Below are positions 31,790 through 41,983 of a stretch of DNA of 64,000 nucleotides, piece after piece. Each line of letters begins with the position of its first letter. Positions within the stretch are counted from its first letter, which is position 1. Source of the stretch: Mycolicibacter sinensis (GTDB taxonomy: Bacteria; Actinomycetota; Actinomycetes; Mycobacteriales; Mycobacteriaceae); NCBI RefSeq assembly GCF_001667375.1, contig NZ_LZIN01000073.1, forward strand, positions 62,001 to 126,000, read 5' to 3'. The notes under the pieces were generated by a model, which searched no databases, was not told where the DNA came from, and saw only the letters and a list, made by a program, of their open reading frames with translations. The position numbers and the translations under genes were made by a program.

Positions 31790-32857
31790 ATGGGTTGGTA
31801 CGGCGCACTGCGCCGCGCGCTGTTCCTGGTGCCCCCGGAACGCATTCACACCATCACGTTCGCCGCGTTGCGCGGTGCCACGGCGCCGTCGCCGGCCCGT
31901 CGGGTGCTGCGGCGCCGGCTGGCGCCCCGTGACCCGGTGCTGGCCAGCACGGTGTTCGGGGTGCACTTCCCTGGCCCGCTCGGGCTGGCGGCCGGGTTCG
32001 ACAAGGACGGTGTCGGCCTGAAGACTTGGGGCGCACTGGGTTTCGGTTATGCCGAGGTGGGCACCGTGACGGCGGCGCCGCAACCCGGTAATCCTGCGCC
32101 GCGGCTGTTCCGACTCCCCGAGGACCGCGCCCTGCTCAACCGGATGGGGTTCAACAACCACGGGGCCGGCGCGCTGGCCGCCCGGCTGGCCCGGCAACAC
32201 GCCGACGTGCCGATCGGGGTCAACATCGGCAAGACCAAGATCACCCCTGCGGAGGAGGCGGTCGCCGACTACCGCGCCAGCGCCCGGCTGCTCGCGCCGC
32301 TGGCCGCCTATCTGGTGGTCAACGTCAGCTCACCGAACACCCCGGGGCTGCGGGATCTGCAGGCAGTAGAAGCGCTGCGGCCCATCCTGGCCGCAGTGGG
32401 CGCCGAGACCAGCCGGCCGGTGCTGGTGAAGATCGCACCGGACCTGGCCGACGACGACCTCGACGCCGTCGCCGACCTCTGCGTGGAGCTGGGGCTGGCC
32501 GGCATCGTGGCCACCAACACCACCGTTTCCCGCGACGGGCTGGCCACCCCGGGCGTGGCCGACCTCGGGCCGGGCGGTATCTCCGGTCCGCCGGTGGCCC
32601 GCCGGGCCCTCGAGGTGTTGCGGCGGCTGTACGCCCGCGTCGGTGACCGATTGACCCTGATCAGCGTTGGCGGGATCGAGACCGCCGACGACGCCTGGGA
32701 GCGGATCACCGCCGGCGCCTCGCTGCTGCAGGGCTACACCGGCTTCATCTACGGCGGTGGCCTGTGGGCTCGCAACATCCACGACGGCCTGGCCCAGCGG
32801 TTACGTGACGGCGGGTTCGCGTCGTTGGCTGAGGCCGTCGGAAGCGCGGCCAAGTAA
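31790..32857 (+). CDS. pyrD: Dihydroorotate dehydrogenase, class 2 (quinone)
   Basis: 355 residues. The N-terminal helical part (about 1-45) is the membrane-associated quinone site of class 2 enzymes. FMN-binding and catalytic stretches are [35 protein letters not shown] (catalytic Ser in the NVSSPNT loop) and LISVGGIET. It oxidises dihydroorotate to orotate in pyrimidine synthesis. Confidence 0.97.
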   Translation: MGWYGALRRALFLVPPERIHTITFAALRGATAPSPARRVLRRRLAPRDPVLASTVFGVHFPGPLGLAAGFDKDGVGLKTWGALGFGYAEVGTVTAAPQPGNPAPRLFRLPEDRALLNRMGFNNHGAGALAARLARQHADVPIGVNIGKTKITPAEEAVADYRASARLLAPLAAYLVVNVSSPNTPGLRDLQAVEALRPILAAVGAETSRPVLVKIAPDLADDDLDAVADLCVELGLAGIVATNTTVSRDGLATPGVADLGPGGISGPPVARRALEVLRRLYARVGDRLTLISVGGIETADDAWERITAGASLLQGYTGFIYGGGLWARNIHDGLAQRLRDGGFASLAEAVGSAAK

Positions 32858-32874
32858 CCGCGAGCGGGGATTCG

Positions 32875-33405
32875 CTACTTCTGTTCGTAGGTGCCGACGA
32901 TCACCGCACGGGCGATCGCCTGCATGAATAGGTTGAACCCCAGGTAGGCGGGGCTGGCGTCCTCGGCCAGCTCCAGCTTCTCCACCTTCACCGCGTGCAC
33001 CGCGATGTAATACCGGTGCGGGCCATGGCCGGCCGGCGGCGCGGCACCCACGTAGCGGCGCATCCCCGCGTCGTTGACCAGGGTCAGCGCATCACCGGGG
33101 AGCAGGCTGCCGTCGCCGACACCCTCCGGCAGCTCAGTGCAGGTGGCCGGCAGGTTGGCGACCGCCCAGTGCCAGAACCCGGATGCCGTCGGCGCGTCGG
33201 GGTCATAGACGGTGACCGCGAAGCTGCGGGTCTCCTCCGGGAAGCCCGACCAGCTCAGCTGCGGGCTGGCGTCCTGGCCTCCGGCGCCCATGATTCCGCT
33301 GACCTGCGCGGTGGCCAGCGGTTGGCCGTCGGTGACCGACGTGGAGGTGAGCGTGAACGTCGGCAGCTTGGGCAGGGCGGCGTAGGGGTCGGGGGCTGTG
33401 GTCAT
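32875..33405 (-). CDS. YbhB/YbcL Raf-kinase-inhibitor-like (PEBP) protein
   Basis: 176 residues from the ATG at 33405, the same length as Rv2140c. The PEBP ligand-pocket motifs are [15 protein letters not shown], with [12 protein letters not shown] at the second strand. Family members bind phosphatidylethanolamine or small anions; Rv2140c was shown to be a PEBP-fold dimer. No signal peptide, so cytoplasmic. It converges on pyrD. Confidence 0.9.
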   Translation of the reverse strand: MTTAPDPYAALPKLPTFTLTSTSVTDGQPLATAQVSGIMGAGGQDASPQLSWSGFPEETRSFAVTVYDPDAPTASGFWHWAVANLPATCTELPEGVGDGSLLPGDALTLVNDAGMRRYVGAAPPAGHGPHRYYIAVHAVKVEKLELAEDASPAYLGFNLFMQAIARAVIVGTYEQK

Positions 33406-33425
33406 AACTGGTCCTCTCGTTTCAA

Positions 33426-34772
33426 TCAACAGTGTGTCAGGAAGTGTTCGAGTACCCGGGTGCCGAACTTCAGCGCGTCGACCGGAACGCGTTCGTCGAC
33501 ACCGTGGAACAGCGCGGAGAAGTCGAGATCCGGCGGCAGGCGTAGCGGGGCGAAACCGAAGCACCGAATACCCAACTGGGCGAACGCTTTTGCGTCCGTT
33601 CCGCCGGAGAGCATGTAGGGCACGGTACGGGCGTCGGGGTCGCAGAACAGCAGCGCGGCGTTCATCGCCTCCACCAGGTCGCCATCGAAGGTGGTCTCGA
33701 CCGGCGGCAGGTTGGCGATCCATTCCCGGGTCACGGCCGGACCGATCAGTTCGTCGACTTCGGCTTCGAACGCCGCCTGGCGCCCGGGCAGCACCCGGCA
33801 GTCCAGCACCGCCTCCGCCGTCGCGGGGATGACGTTGGCCTTGTAGCCGGCCTGCAGCATGGTCGGGGTGGCGGTGTCACGCAGGGTGGCGTTGACGATG
33901 CGGGCGATCGGCCCGAGTTTCTCGATCATCCCTTCCAGGTCCGGCGAGTCGACGTCGATGGCGTGGCCGGTTTCGTCGCTGACCGCGGCCAAGAACTGCT
34001 CGACGGACTCGGTGAGCACCAGCGGGAACCGGTGTCGGCCCAGCCGCGCCACCGCCTCGGCCACGGTGGTGACGGCGTTGTCGTCATTAACCATCGAGCC
34101 GTGCCCGGCGCGGCCATGGGCCCGCAGCCGCATCCAGCACAACCCCTTCTCGGCGGTCTCGATCAGATACAGCCGGCGCTCCCCGCCGTCGCGGCGCGGC
34201 ACGGTCAGCGAGAAACCGCCGACCTCACCGATCGCTTCGGTGACGCCGGCGAACAGGTCCGGCCGGTTTTCCACCAGCCAGTGCGCGCCGTACTTGCCGC
34301 CGGCCTCTTCGTCGGCGAGGAAGGCGAACACCAGATCCCGCGGCGGCACGATGCCGGCGCGGGCCAACTTCCTGGCCACCGCGATCATCATCCCGACCAT
34401 GTCTTTCATGTCGACCGCGCCGCGGCCCCACACGTAGCCGTCGGTGATCGCACCGGAGAACGGGTGCACGCTCCACTCGCTGGGCTCGGCGGGCACCACG
34501 TCGAGGTGGCCGTGGATCAGCAGCGCGCCGCGGCTCGGGTCGCTGCCCGCCAGGCGGATGAAGACGTTGCCACGGCCGGGCGCGCCAGACTCGACGTACT
34601 CGGTCTGGTAACCAGCCTCCTCGAGCTGCGCGGCGACCCACCGGGCGCACTCCGCCTCGCCCTTGGTCGTCTCGGGCTCACCGGTGTTGGTGGTGTCGAA
34701 ACGGATGAGGGTGCTGACCAGTTCGACGACCTCGTCGACTGCGTCACCGGCAGGATCGGGGCTGACCGTCAC
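33426..34772 (-). CDS. M20/M25/M40 metallopeptidase (Rv2141c-like)
   Basis: 448 residues from the GTG at 34772 with AGGAAAGG 5 nt upstream. Zinc ligands are readable: GHLDVVP (first His-Asp), GRGAVDMKD, the catalytic [12 protein letters not shown], and the C-terminal [10 protein letters not shown] dimerisation domain occupies the middle (about 185-310). Such enzymes hydrolyse peptides, acylamino acids or carnosine; the substrate here is unknown. Confidence 0.9.
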   Translation of the reverse strand: MTVSPDPAGDAVDEVVELVSTLIRFDTTNTGEPETTKGEAECARWVAAQLEEAGYQTEYVESGAPGRGNVFIRLAGSDPSRGALLIHGHLDVVPAEPSEWSVHPFSGAITDGYVWGRGAVDMKDMVGMMIAVARKLARAGIVPPRDLVFAFLADEEAGGKYGAHWLVENRPDLFAGVTEAIGEVGGFSLTVPRRDGGERRLYLIETAEKGLCWMRLRAHGRAGHGSMVNDDNAVTTVAEAVARLGRHRFPLVLTESVEQFLAAVSDETGHAIDVDSPDLEGMIEKLGPIARIVNATLRDTATPTMLQAGYKANVIPATAEAVLDCRVLPGRQAAFEAEVDELIGPAVTREWIANLPPVETTFDGDLVEAMNAALLFCDPDARTVPYMLSGGTDAKAFAQLGIRCFGFAPLRLPPDLDFSALFHGVDERVPVDALKFGTRVLEHFLTHC

Positions 34773-34886
34773 AGTTACCTTTCCTACCACTTCCGCGAGC
34801 GGGCCCTCCGACGACAGTTGCGCGGGCTGGGTTTGGGTCCGGCGATCGGCATCCGTTAGCCTTAGCTGCCCGGCTGGTCCGGGTCG

Positions 34887-34972
34887 GTCCGAGTGGCGGA
34901 ATGGCAGACGCGCTAGCTTGAGGTGCTAGTGCCCTATTAATGGGCGTGGGGGTTCAAGTCCCCCCTCGGACA
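34887..34972 (+). tRNA. tRNA-Leu (anticodon GAG)
   Basis: 86 nt. Acceptor stem GTCCGAG/CTCGGAC with discriminator A, anticodon stem CTAGC/GCTAG around the loop TTGAGGT, which reads GAG for CTC codons. A long variable arm (GCCC...GGGC) and T-arm GGGGGTTCAAGTCCCCC mark it as a class II tRNA. CCA is not encoded. Confidence 0.95.
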
Positions 34973-34988
34973 CAATTAGGTCAGCTAA

Positions 34989-35510
34989 AGAAATTGGCAA
35001 GGCCTCGACCTCCGCGAGGTCACCAAAGCCGACGTATACATCGGCGAGGTGCTCGCCGCGCACCTGACCCGCGAGCGTGGAGATGCCGTCAGCTTCGATT
35101 ATGTGGCCGAAGAACCTGGCGAAGGCCGTGTACGAAATCGATCGGTTTCCTGGTCGATGCTGCGGTCCGGCAAGTATCCGGTCATCACCGCCGGAGGGGC
35201 CGTTCCACCCTTTTTCGCCGGACTCTTGCCCGAGGGTGTTCGACTCGGCGTCGTCACCTCATCAACAAAAACATCGGCAGATGACCATCTGACCTTGCTG
35301 CTCGCGATCGGCGCTGACACCCTCGGCAACATTCGGGTATTGCCGGCCGGCGTACCTCCCCTGCTGCCACCGCCGCTATTCGAGCCGGAGCGAGACAACG
35401 ACTTTCACGTAGTCTTTGCGAAGCTGACGGGTTCTATCGAGGCCGACCCCGTTGGTTGGGCAGGAGTCCAACCCAAAGTCGGTGCTGGCGTGATCTCGAC
35501 TGCGTCGTAG
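34989..35510 (+). pseudogene. HipA N-terminal subdomain remnant
   Basis: The frame is open from 34989 to the stop at 35510 and reads LDLREVTKADVYIGEVLAAHLTR..., then FFAGLLPEG, LLAIGADTLGNIRVLP and [12 protein letters not shown]. This is subdomain 1 of HipA Ser/Thr kinase toxins up to the point where the kinase core should begin; it then stops. No ATG lies at the N-terminus; the first possible start is GTG 35049. It begins 17 nt after tRNA-Leu. Most likely a decayed toxin gene; an orphan HipS-like antitoxin is the alternative. Confidence 0.68.
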
Positions 35511-35523
35511 GCTCGATGGGGAG

Positions 35524-36207
35524 ATGACTCAACCAGGCGCCTGGACCCATACGGCGGCTCGCACGTTCCGCGACCGCCACGACGCCGGCCGGTTTCTGGC
35601 CGAACAGCTGGCCGAATTCCGCCGCGCCGATAATCTGCTGGTGCTGGCCCTGCCCCGCGGTGGCGTGCCGGTCGGATGGGAGGTCGCGGCCGCCTTGCAG
35701 GCACCGCTAGATGTGTTCCTGGTCCGCAAACTCGGTGTGCCGCGGTGGCCGGAACTGGCGATGGGCGCGTTGGCCAGCGGTGGGCTGGTGGTGCTGAACG
35801 ATCACGTGGTCGCCGACCTCGGCATCAGCAGCGAGGCGCTGCAGTCGGTGGTCGACCGCGAGTCAGCCGAGTTGCAGCGGCGGGAACGCGCCTACCGCGG
35901 TGATCGGCCGCCCGCCCACCTGCACGGCAGGGTGGTGATCGTGGTCGACGACGGGATCGCGACCGGCGCGAGTGTGCTCGCAGCGGTACGAGCGGTCCAG
36001 GCAGCCGAACCGGCCCGGACCGTCGTCGCGGTACCGGTGGGCCCACTCTCGGCGTGCCGCAAGATCGCCCAGGAGGCCGACGAGGTCGTATGCGCGACGA
36101 TGCCCGCCGCGTTCGACGCGGTCGGGCAGAGCTACATCGACTTTCGTCAGGTCACCGACGACGAAGTCCGCGACCTGCTGGCCACGCCGACCACCGTGGC
36201 CGGCTAG
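35524..36207 (+). CDS. Phosphoribosyltransferase-domain protein (Rv2143-like)
   Basis: 227 residues with the PRPP-binding loop [18 protein letters not shown] (about 138-155) and the N-terminal [19 protein letters not shown] region, as in type I PRTases. Substrate base unknown; such stand-alone domains are common in mycobacteria. It starts 13 nt after the HipA remnant stop and converges on the small membrane protein gene at one-base distance. Confidence 0.88.
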   Translation: MTQPGAWTHTAARTFRDRHDAGRFLAEQLAEFRRADNLLVLALPRGGVPVGWEVAAALQAPLDVFLVRKLGVPRWPELAMGALASGGLVVLNDHVVADLGISSEALQSVVDRESAELQRRERAYRGDRPPAHLHGRVVIVVDDGIATGASVLAAVRAVQAAEPARTVVAVPVGPLSACRKIAQEADEVVCATMPAAFDAVGQSYIDFRQVTDDEVRDLLATPTTVAG

Positions 36208-36567
36208 CTAGTCGGCCGGATGCGGCACGGGCTCGTCGGTGTTGTCCTCGACCGCCACGCCGTCGTAGTCCTCGATGGCCTCGGGGTCAACGGTTTCCGC
36301 CGCCTCGGTCGTGCCGTCGTCGATGTCGTTGTCGGCGTCGATGAAAGCCTCGGAGTCGTCGGGGCCTTCAGCCGCGTCCGGGACCTCATCCGGCGCCGCC
36401 GCCGGGCTGTTTTGGCGCCGTTCCCGCAACGCGTCCACGATCAGTAACAGCACGCCCAGCAAGCTCGCCCCGATACAGACCCATGCCACCAGCGCATTAC
36501 TGGTGACCACAGCGAATACCAACGCAGCAAGTCCTATTGCCGCCAATACCAGCGCGATGATCAGCAT
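36208..36567 (-). CDS. Small membrane protein with acidic tail (Rv2144c-like)
   Basis: 119 residues from the ATG at 36567, with AGGTG 5 nt upstream. Two hydrophobic helices (about 2-21 and 25-45) are followed by a strongly acidic C-terminus (SEAFIDADNDIDDG and others) that would face the cytosol. It sits next to wag31, as Rv2144c does. Function unknown; proximity to divisome genes is suggestive only. Confidence 0.8.
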   Translation of the reverse strand: MLIIALVLAAIGLAALVFAVVTSNALVAWVCIGASLLGVLLLIVDALRERRQNSPAAAPDEVPDAAEGPDDSEAFIDADNDIDDGTTEAAETVDPEAIEDYDGVAVEDNTDEPVPHPAD

Positions 36568-36630
36568 CGACTCACCTCCCACCCGACGAGCAGATTACCC
36601 GATTCCGCCGTGCCGGTTCGGTTCCGCCGG

Positions 36631-37428
36631 TCAGTTGGTGCCGCGGTTGAAATGGTTGAACCCGCCGCCGTCGCTGGTCGCGCTGGTGTCGACCGGTGCC
36701 GCCGATCCGCGTTGGCCCAACTCCTCGAGCTGGGATTCCAGGTAGGTCTTGAGTCGGGTGCGGTATTCCCGCTCGAAGGTACGCAGCTGCTCCAACCGGC
36801 CTTCCAGCACGGTGCGCTGCTGGTTGATCGTGCCCATGATCTCGGAGTGCTTGCGCTCGGCGTCGGCCTGCAGTGCGTCGGCCTTCTCCTGGGCCTGGCG
36901 CAGCTGGGTCTCCGAGCGCGTCTGAGCGTCGGCCAGCATGGCGTCGGCCCGCTGCCGGGCCTCGGCAACCGTCGTCTCCGCGGTTTGCCGGGCTTCGCTG
37001 ACGATCTGGTCGGCGTTGGCACGGGCGTCGGCCATCAGCTTCTCGGACTCGGCCCGGGCGGTGCCGGTCAGCCGGTCGGCGGTGTCCTGGGCCAGGCTCA
37101 GCACCCGCGCCGCCTTGAGGGCCTGCTCTTCGGTGGCCGGCTCCGGTGCGGCCGGCTGTGGCGGAGGCGGCGCCGCCGGCTCCGGGGACGGCTCGTAGAC
37201 CGGGATCGCGGTGGTGGCCTGCGCACCTCCACCGGCGCGGGCGGCAGCCAGCTCCTGGTCGAGCTCGCTGACCCGCTGCCGCAGGTCGGCGTTCTCCTCG
37301 ATGAGCCGCGTCAGCTCGGTCTCCACCAGGTCGAGAAAGGCGTCGACCTCGTCCTCGTTGTAGCCGCGTTTCCCGATCGGCGGTTTGCTGAACGCGACGT
37401 TGTGTACGTCTGCCGGTGTTAGTGGCAT
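36631..37428 (-). CDS. wag31: DivIVA-family polar growth protein Wag31
   Basis: 265 residues beginning [20 protein letters not shown], the membrane-binding DivIVA domain, followed by two coiled-coil parts separated by a Pro-rich linker at about 65-100. The linker has Thr72/Thr73 (AQATTAIP), matching the PknA site Thr73 known in M. tuberculosis. It marks the cell poles and guides apical wall synthesis. It is transcribed away from the divergent DUF2249 gene. Confidence 0.97.
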   Translation of the reverse strand: MPLTPADVHNVAFSKPPIGKRGYNEDEVDAFLDLVETELTRLIEENADLRQRVSELDQELAAARAGGGAQATTAIPVYEPSPEPAAPPPPQPAAPEPATEEQALKAARVLSLAQDTADRLTGTARAESEKLMADARANADQIVSEARQTAETTVAEARQRADAMLADAQTRSETQLRQAQEKADALQADAERKHSEIMGTINQQRTVLEGRLEQLRTFEREYRTRLKTYLESQLEELGQRGSAAPVDTSATSDGGGFNHFNRGTN

Positions 37429-37781
37429 CGTCTGCCCCCTTGGTCAGGTAGGTAGCACCGATCGGGCAAGGTTAGGTCGACCGGGAATACGCTAGCCGTG
37501 TTGTAACTGCCGCCCATCCTGTCACATCAGACGCTGTGCTCGGCAATGAGAAGCATATTAAGAGTGAATTTCAAATTGCTGCCACAGAAATCACGTTCGG
37601 GCAAACATCGCTGGTGGCTCATCGCTATCCCGCCGATGAACCGCGCCGCGAACACGAGTCGCCCCGCGGGGTACCGGGCCGAGCGCCGTGGTCGTATTAT
37701 TCACAACACCTACCCGTAAATATTGACGGCAGGTGGCCGCCAGCCGGCGCAGGCGATGACCGATCGGAAGGAAACCCGAGG
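37429..37781. promoter_or_regulatory. Divergent region between wag31 and the DUF2249 gene
   Basis: 353 bp without a gene. Two A+T-rich islands stand out in an otherwise GC-rich setting, about 37545-37600 (AAGCATATTAAGAGTG) and 37693-37732 (CGTATTATTCACAACACC, then TAAATATTGACG). These probably carry the plus-strand promoter. A GGAAGG lies 12 nt before the DUF2249 ATG. I see no clear operator. Confidence 0.45.
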
Positions 37782-38588
37782 ATGACAATCAATGACGTGG
37801 TCGTGGCGACCAGCGCGGCGGATTCGGCGGCGGTCGACGAGGTGCGGTCGCGCTATGCCGAGCTGCTCGGGCGCCAGGCCGCACTCGGGGCAGCGGTGTT
37901 CGCCGCGGTCGGGACGGCCGGCCCGGGCTTCGACGACGCCCACCGCGCGGTCCAGGCCTTCATCGAGCAAGGGGTGCACCCGCAACTGCGGGCCGCGGTG
38001 GAGCTGATCTACCCGGCTTCGGCCGGCGTCGAACGGTCCCGGCTACTCGTCGAGGGCCTGCTCGGCGAGACCCAGTTGATCGAGCAGGCCACGGCGCGCA
38101 TCGTCCGCGACACCGACCGGGTGCAGATCGCCGCGCATGTCGAGGCGCTGCGGGTGCTGCTGGAGGCCCTGCTGGGCAAGGTCGCTGACCTGCTGCTGCC
38201 CGCGCTCGCCGAGGCCAGCGGAGTCTCACTGGCCGATCTGACCGCCCAGCTGCCAGCGGTCCCCTCCGAGCTGGCCCAGCCCGGCCAGGCCGGCGGCGGC
38301 CACGGCCACGGCCACGGCCACGGTCACGGCCATGGCGGGTGCGGCTGCGGCGAAGAGGACGAGGAGATGCCCGAGCTCGACGTGCGCGAGATTCCGCACG
38401 CGATCCGGCACGCGACGGTGTTCGGGGCCTTCGACGCGGTCCCGGTCGGCGGCTCGATGCTGCTGGTGGCGCCGCACGACCCGATTCCGCTGCTGCACCA
38501 GCTCGCCGAGCGCAGCGGCGGCAGGATCGCGGTCGCTTACGAGGAGCGCGGCCCGGAGGCGTGGCGGCTGCGGCTCACCCGGGTCTGA
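37782..38588 (+). CDS. DUF2249 protein with His6/Cys-rich metal-binding linker
   Basis: 268 residues from the ATG at 37782. Residues 1-165 are helical and weakly hemerythrin-like; about 170-192 form a linker GHGHGHGHGHGHGGCGCG followed by EEDEE; about 198-268 are a DUF2249 domain (ELDVREIPHAIRHATVFGAF). The linker resembles nickel or zinc tails of HypB, UreE and SlyD. DUF2249 proteins often accompany hemerythrin or nitric-oxide genes. This gene is inserted on the plus strand between wag31 and yggT, where M. tuberculosis has none. Function unknown; metal binding is inferred. Confidence 0.8.
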   Translation: MTINDVVVATSAADSAAVDEVRSRYAELLGRQAALGAAVFAAVGTAGPGFDDAHRAVQAFIEQGVHPQLRAAVELIYPASAGVERSRLLVEGLLGETQLIEQATARIVRDTDRVQIAAHVEALRVLLEALLGKVADLLLPALAEASGVSLADLTAQLPAVPSELAQPGQAGGGHGHGHGHGHGHGGCGCGEEDEEMPELDVREIPHAIRHATVFGAFDAVPVGGSMLLVAPHDPIPLLHQLAERSGGRIAVAYEERGPEAWRLRLTRV

Positions 38589-38604
38589 GGCCCGGCCAGG
38601 GCTG

Positions 38605-38895
38605 TTATGCGGCGTGCTGCAGCGCCAGTTCCATCCCGACGAACGCGATCAGCAGCAGCACCATGATCGACAGGTCGATGCGCACTGCGCCGATGGTCAA
38701 TTGCGGGATCAGGCGCCGCAGCAGCTTCACCGGTGGATCGGTGATGCTCATGATCAGCTCCAAGATCACCACGGTGGCGCCGCGCGGGTGCCAGTCCCGG
38801 CTGAACGAGCGGATGAATTCGATGACGATCCGGGCGATCAGCAACAGCCAGAAAACGAACAGCGCGATACCGAGAATCGTGAAGAACAGCGCCAA
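38605..38895 (-). CDS. YggT-family membrane protein (Rv2146c-like)
   Basis: 96 residues with two hydrophobic helices (MALFFTILGIALFVFWLLLI and LSIMVLLLIAFVGMELAL) joined by a loop containing SITDPPVKLLRRLIP, the YggT signature. Found beside sepF in most actinobacteria. Role not settled; it may be linked to division or ion balance. It converges on the DUF2249 gene with 16 bp between. Confidence 0.88.
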   Translation of the reverse strand: MALFFTILGIALFVFWLLLIARIVIEFIRSFSRDWHPRGATVVILELIMSITDPPVKLLRRLIPQLTIGAVRIDLSIMVLLLIAFVGMELALQHAA

Positions 38896-38967
38896 CGGAA
38901 TGCGACCTTACTGACGAGGGTGTGCCCGCATCAGCATCGCGCTGACCGGCCCGACTGTCGTCCCAGC

Positions 38968-39615
38968 CTACCGATAGGCGTAGAAGCCGGTTTCGGCGAT
39001 CCGCCGACGCTCCTCGGGCGACACGTCCACGTCGGCCGGCGAGAGCAAAAACACCTTCGTCGCGACCTTGTCGAACGAGCCGCGCAGGGCGAAGGCGAGG
39101 CCCGCCGCGAAGTCGACCAGCCGCTTGGCGTCGGCGTTATCCATCGACACCAGGTCCATGATCACCGGGGTGCCGTCGCGGAACCGCTCGCCGATGGTGC
39201 GGGCCTCGCTGTAGTCCTTGGGGCGCAACGTGGTGATCTTCGACAGCGGGCTGCTCTCGTCGAACATCATCGCCATCCGGCGCGGGTCCATCGCCAGCGC
39301 ACCGCGGGTCGAACCGCGCAGCGAGGCGAAACGCGAGCGTTCGAAGTCGCGGGGCCGGTCGAAATCGCGGCCCCGATACCGCGGCTCGTCCTCGTAGCCG
39401 CCCCGGTACCCGCCCGGCGCCTCGTCGTAGTCGCGGTCGTCGAACCGATCGTCGTAGCGGCCCTCGGAACGACCCGCGACGCGGTCAAAGACGTCCGCCC
39501 GGGGTGAGTAGTCGCGCGACGAGGCGCGGTCATCGCCGTCGTCGTAGTAGTCGTCGTCGTAGTCCTCCATTGGAGCCATCCCGAAGTAGGCCTTGACCTT
39601 GTGGAGTGTGCTCAT
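38968..39615 (-). CDS. sepF: Cell division protein SepF
   Basis: 215 residues from the ATG at 39615 ([20 protein letters not shown]). An N-terminal membrane-binding helix, an Asp/Arg/Tyr-rich linker (about 16-120), then the SepF domain ([22 protein letters not shown]). It tethers FtsZ filaments to the membrane, replacing FtsA and ZipA, which mycobacteria lack. The 118 bp upstream (39616-39733) holds only GTCAC repeats, where yggS would be expected. Confidence 0.95.
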   Translation of the reverse strand: MSTLHKVKAYFGMAPMEDYDDDYYDDGDDRASSRDYSPRADVFDRVAGRSEGRYDDRFDDRDYDEAPGGYRGGYEDEPRYRGRDFDRPRDFERSRFASLRGSTRGALAMDPRRMAMMFDESSPLSKITTLRPKDYSEARTIGERFRDGTPVIMDLVSMDNADAKRLVDFAAGLAFALRGSFDKVATKVFLLSPADVDVSPEERRRIAETGFYAYR

Positions 39616-39733
39616 CCTTGGACCCTTCTCTGATGACTGTGATGAAGGTGTGACTGAAGTGACTAATAACGGTGACGGTAACGGCCGAGGACGCCTTGGC
39701 GTGGCAACGACACGCGGACAGGCGCAACCCGTT

Positions 39734-40465
39734 TCATTCCAGCCACACCAGCGAGGCGAGCCGGCCGGTGCGTCCGTCCCGGCGGTGGCTGAACAGGTTC
39801 GCATCCGCCGCCGTGCAGCGCGGGTCGACGTCGATCGCTTCGACACCCAATCCCTTTAATTGCCGGGCGATTCCGGCTCGCAGGTCCAGTCCGGGCGTGC
39901 CGGCCGAGGTGCGCGTGCGACTGCCCGGCAGGGCCGCCTCGACCTCGTCAGCCATCGCGGCGGGCACCTCGTAGTGGGGCCCGCTGACCGCCGGGCCCAG
40001 CAGCACCGAGATGTCGCCGGCCTGCGCACCCGCCGCGAGCATGCCCTCCAACGCCCGAGCCACCACGCCGTGCTGCGCGCCGACCCGGCCGGCGTGCACC
40101 GCAGCGACCACCCCCGCGCGCGCATCGGCCATCAGCACCGGGACGCAGTCGGCGGTCACCACCACCATCGCCAGCCGGGGCACGGTAGTGATCAGCGCGT
40201 CGGTCGCCTCCAGGGCGGTGTCGCGGGGGCCGTCGACGAATTCCACGTGATCGCCGTGCACCTGGTTCATCCACACCAGGCGATCGGGACCCAGGCCGGT
40301 GGCCTTAGCCAACCGGGATCGGTTGGCCGCCACCGCTTTCGGGTCGTCGCCGACGTGATCGCCCAGGTTGAAGCTGTCGAACGGAGGCTTCGACACCCCA
40401 CCGGCTCGGGTGGTCGCCACCCGCCGGACGCGAAAGCTCACGCCATCAACCCGCGATGGTCGCAA
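39734..40465 (-). CDS. pgeF: Polyphenol oxidase-fold purine nucleoside phosphorylase (YfiH/PgeF)
   Basis: 243 residues from a TTG at 40465, or 235 from the GTG at 40441; neither has a good ribosome site. The zinc-site motifs are [26 protein letters not shown] and [13 protein letters not shown]. The family (PgeF/YlmD) acts on nucleosides or corrects peptidoglycan amino-acid misincorporation. It lies 38 nt after ftsZ. Next on the minus strand is sepF directly, without yggS. Confidence 0.9.
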   Translation of the reverse strand: MRPSRVDGVSFRVRRVATTRAGGVSKPPFDSFNLGDHVGDDPKAVAANRSRLAKATGLGPDRLVWMNQVHGDHVEFVDGPRDTALEATDALITTVPRLAMVVVTADCVPVLMADARAGVVAAVHAGRVGAQHGVVARALEGMLAAGAQAGDISVLLGPAVSGPHYEVPAAMADEVEAALPGSRTRTSAGTPGLDLRAGIARQLKGLGVEAIDVDPRCTAADANLFSHRRDGRTGRLASLVWLE

Positions 40466-40503
40466 GAGCGCGGAGCCGGGCGAAGTGGGCCATCGCCATG
40501 GAC

Positions 40504-41670
40504 TCAGTGGCGCATGAACGGCGGGACGTCGACGTCGTCATCGTCGCAGCCGTCGTCACCGTTGCGGCCGCCGCCGACGCTGACCGTCGCACCGTTGGTG
40601 GGGGCGGGCACGCTCACCGCGTCGACCGGGTCGAACAGCGACGAGGTGACCTTGCCGGCCTGCCCGGGGGCCACCGCGTGCCGGGCCTGACCGGGGGCGC
40701 CGGTCACCGGCTTGCGGCCTGAGCCGGCCGAGTCGAAGCCGGCCGCGATCACCGTGACCCGGACCTCGTCGCCGAGCGAGTCGTCGATCACGGTGCCGAA
40801 GATGATGTTGGCCTCGGGGTGTGCGGCGTCCTGCACCAGCGAGGCCGCCTCGTTGATCTCGAACAACCCCAGGTCGCTGCCGCCGGCGACCGACATCAGC
40901 ACGCCCTGGGCGCCCTCCATCGAGGCCTCCAGCAGCGGGGAGTTGATCGCGATCTCGGCGGCCTTGAGCGCACGCCCATCGCCGCGCGACGACCCGATGC
41001 CCATCAGCGCGGTGCCCGCACCGCTCATAATGCCTTTGACGTCGGCGAAGTCGACGTTGATCAGCCCCGGGGTGGTGATCAGGTCGGTAATGCCCTGGAC
41101 CCCGTTGAGCAGCACCTCGTCGGCGCTGCGGAAGGCGTCCATCAGCGAGACCTGCGCGTCGCCCATCTGCAGCAACCGGTCGTTGGGGATCACGATCAGG
41201 GTGTCGCAACTCTCCCGCAGCGCGGCGATGCCCAATTCCGCTTGGTTGCCGCGCCGCTTGCCCTCGAAGGAGAACGGCCGGGTGACCACTCCGACGGTCA
41301 GTGCCCCCAATTTGCGCGCGATGGTGGCGACCACCGGTGCGCCGCCGGTGCCGGTGCCGCCGCCCTCGCCGGCGGTGACGAACACCATGTCGGCACCGCG
41401 CAGCAGTTCCTCGATCTCGTCCTTGGCGTCTTCGGCGGCCCGGCGGCCCACTTCGGGGTCCGCGCCGGCACCGAGGCCGCGGGTGGAGTCCCGGCCGACG
41501 TCGAGCTTGACGTCGGCGTCGCTCATCAACAATGCCTGGGCGTCGGTGTTGATCGCGATGAACTCAACGCCCTTGAGGCCCTGCTCGATCATCCGGTTGA
41601 CGGCGTTGACGCCGCCACCACCGATACCCACGACTTTGATGACTGCCAGATAGTTGTGCGGTGGGGTCAT
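40504..41670 (-). CDS. ftsZ: Cell division GTPase FtsZ
   Basis: 388 residues from the ATG at 41670 with GGAGGA upstream. The tubulin signature GGGTGTG ([15 protein letters not shown]) and the T7 loop NVDFADVK are present. A variable C-terminal linker ends in the conserved tail [12 protein letters not shown] that binds SepF. It forms the Z-ring. The open frame goes 36 codons further up without family similarity. A 313-bp gap separates it from ftsQ. Confidence 0.98.
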   Translation of the reverse strand: MTPPHNYLAVIKVVGIGGGGVNAVNRMIEQGLKGVEFIAINTDAQALLMSDADVKLDVGRDSTRGLGAGADPEVGRRAAEDAKDEIEELLRGADMVFVTAGEGGGTGTGGAPVVATIARKLGALTVGVVTRPFSFEGKRRGNQAELGIAALRESCDTLIVIPNDRLLQMGDAQVSLMDAFRSADEVLLNGVQGITDLITTPGLINVDFADVKGIMSGAGTALMGIGSSRGDGRALKAAEIAINSPLLEASMEGAQGVLMSVAGGSDLGLFEINEAASLVQDAAHPEANIIFGTVIDDSLGDEVRVTVIAAGFDSAGSGRKPVTGAPGQARHAVAPGQAGKVTSSLFDPVDAVSVPAPTNGATVSVGGGRNGDDGCDDDDVDVPPFMRH

Positions 41671-41983
41671 CGTTCGTCTTCCTCCCTGGTGGGATTGGAT
41701 TCCTCTTGGGCCTATCTGCGGAACTTCCGGAGCTGCCGTGGTGTTATTGACCCTGGCCAAACCCTCAACCTCAACCACAGGCTTAGAGTTATGTCAAGTT
41801 GTTCCGTGTAACCGCCACAGTAGGGCCGCCGCGCCCGTCAACAGCGCCGACGCGCCGAGACACGCCGGGCGAGTTTTCCTGGCCGGCCCCGCCTCTCGCC
41901 GCGCCGAACGTGAAGGCAGCTTCCGTTCCAGACCCCGAGCGTGAAGCTAGCTTCACGTTGGGCGAGGGGCCGCGCGATGCGGA
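41671..41983. promoter_or_regulatory. ftsQ-ftsZ intergenic region with two related palindromes
   Basis: 313 bp. CGTGAAGCTAGCTTCACG at 41940-41957 is a perfect 18-bp palindrome, and AACGTGAAGGCAGCTTCCG with CGTT arms (41907-41927) is an imperfect version about 31 bp away. They lie 27-77 bp after the ftsQ stop, so they could end or process the ftsQ transcript or be operators for the ftsZ promoters, which must lie in the remaining part. No protein-coding signal seen. Confidence 0.5.

Noticed and set aside
34989..35510. A working HipBA or HipBST toxin system
   Set aside because: No HipB regulator, no kinase core and no start Met are present.
38290..38352. Repeat DNA or CRISPR-like array at the GGCCAC units
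   Set aside because: These 6-nt units are in frame and encode the Gly-His linker; there are no spacers.
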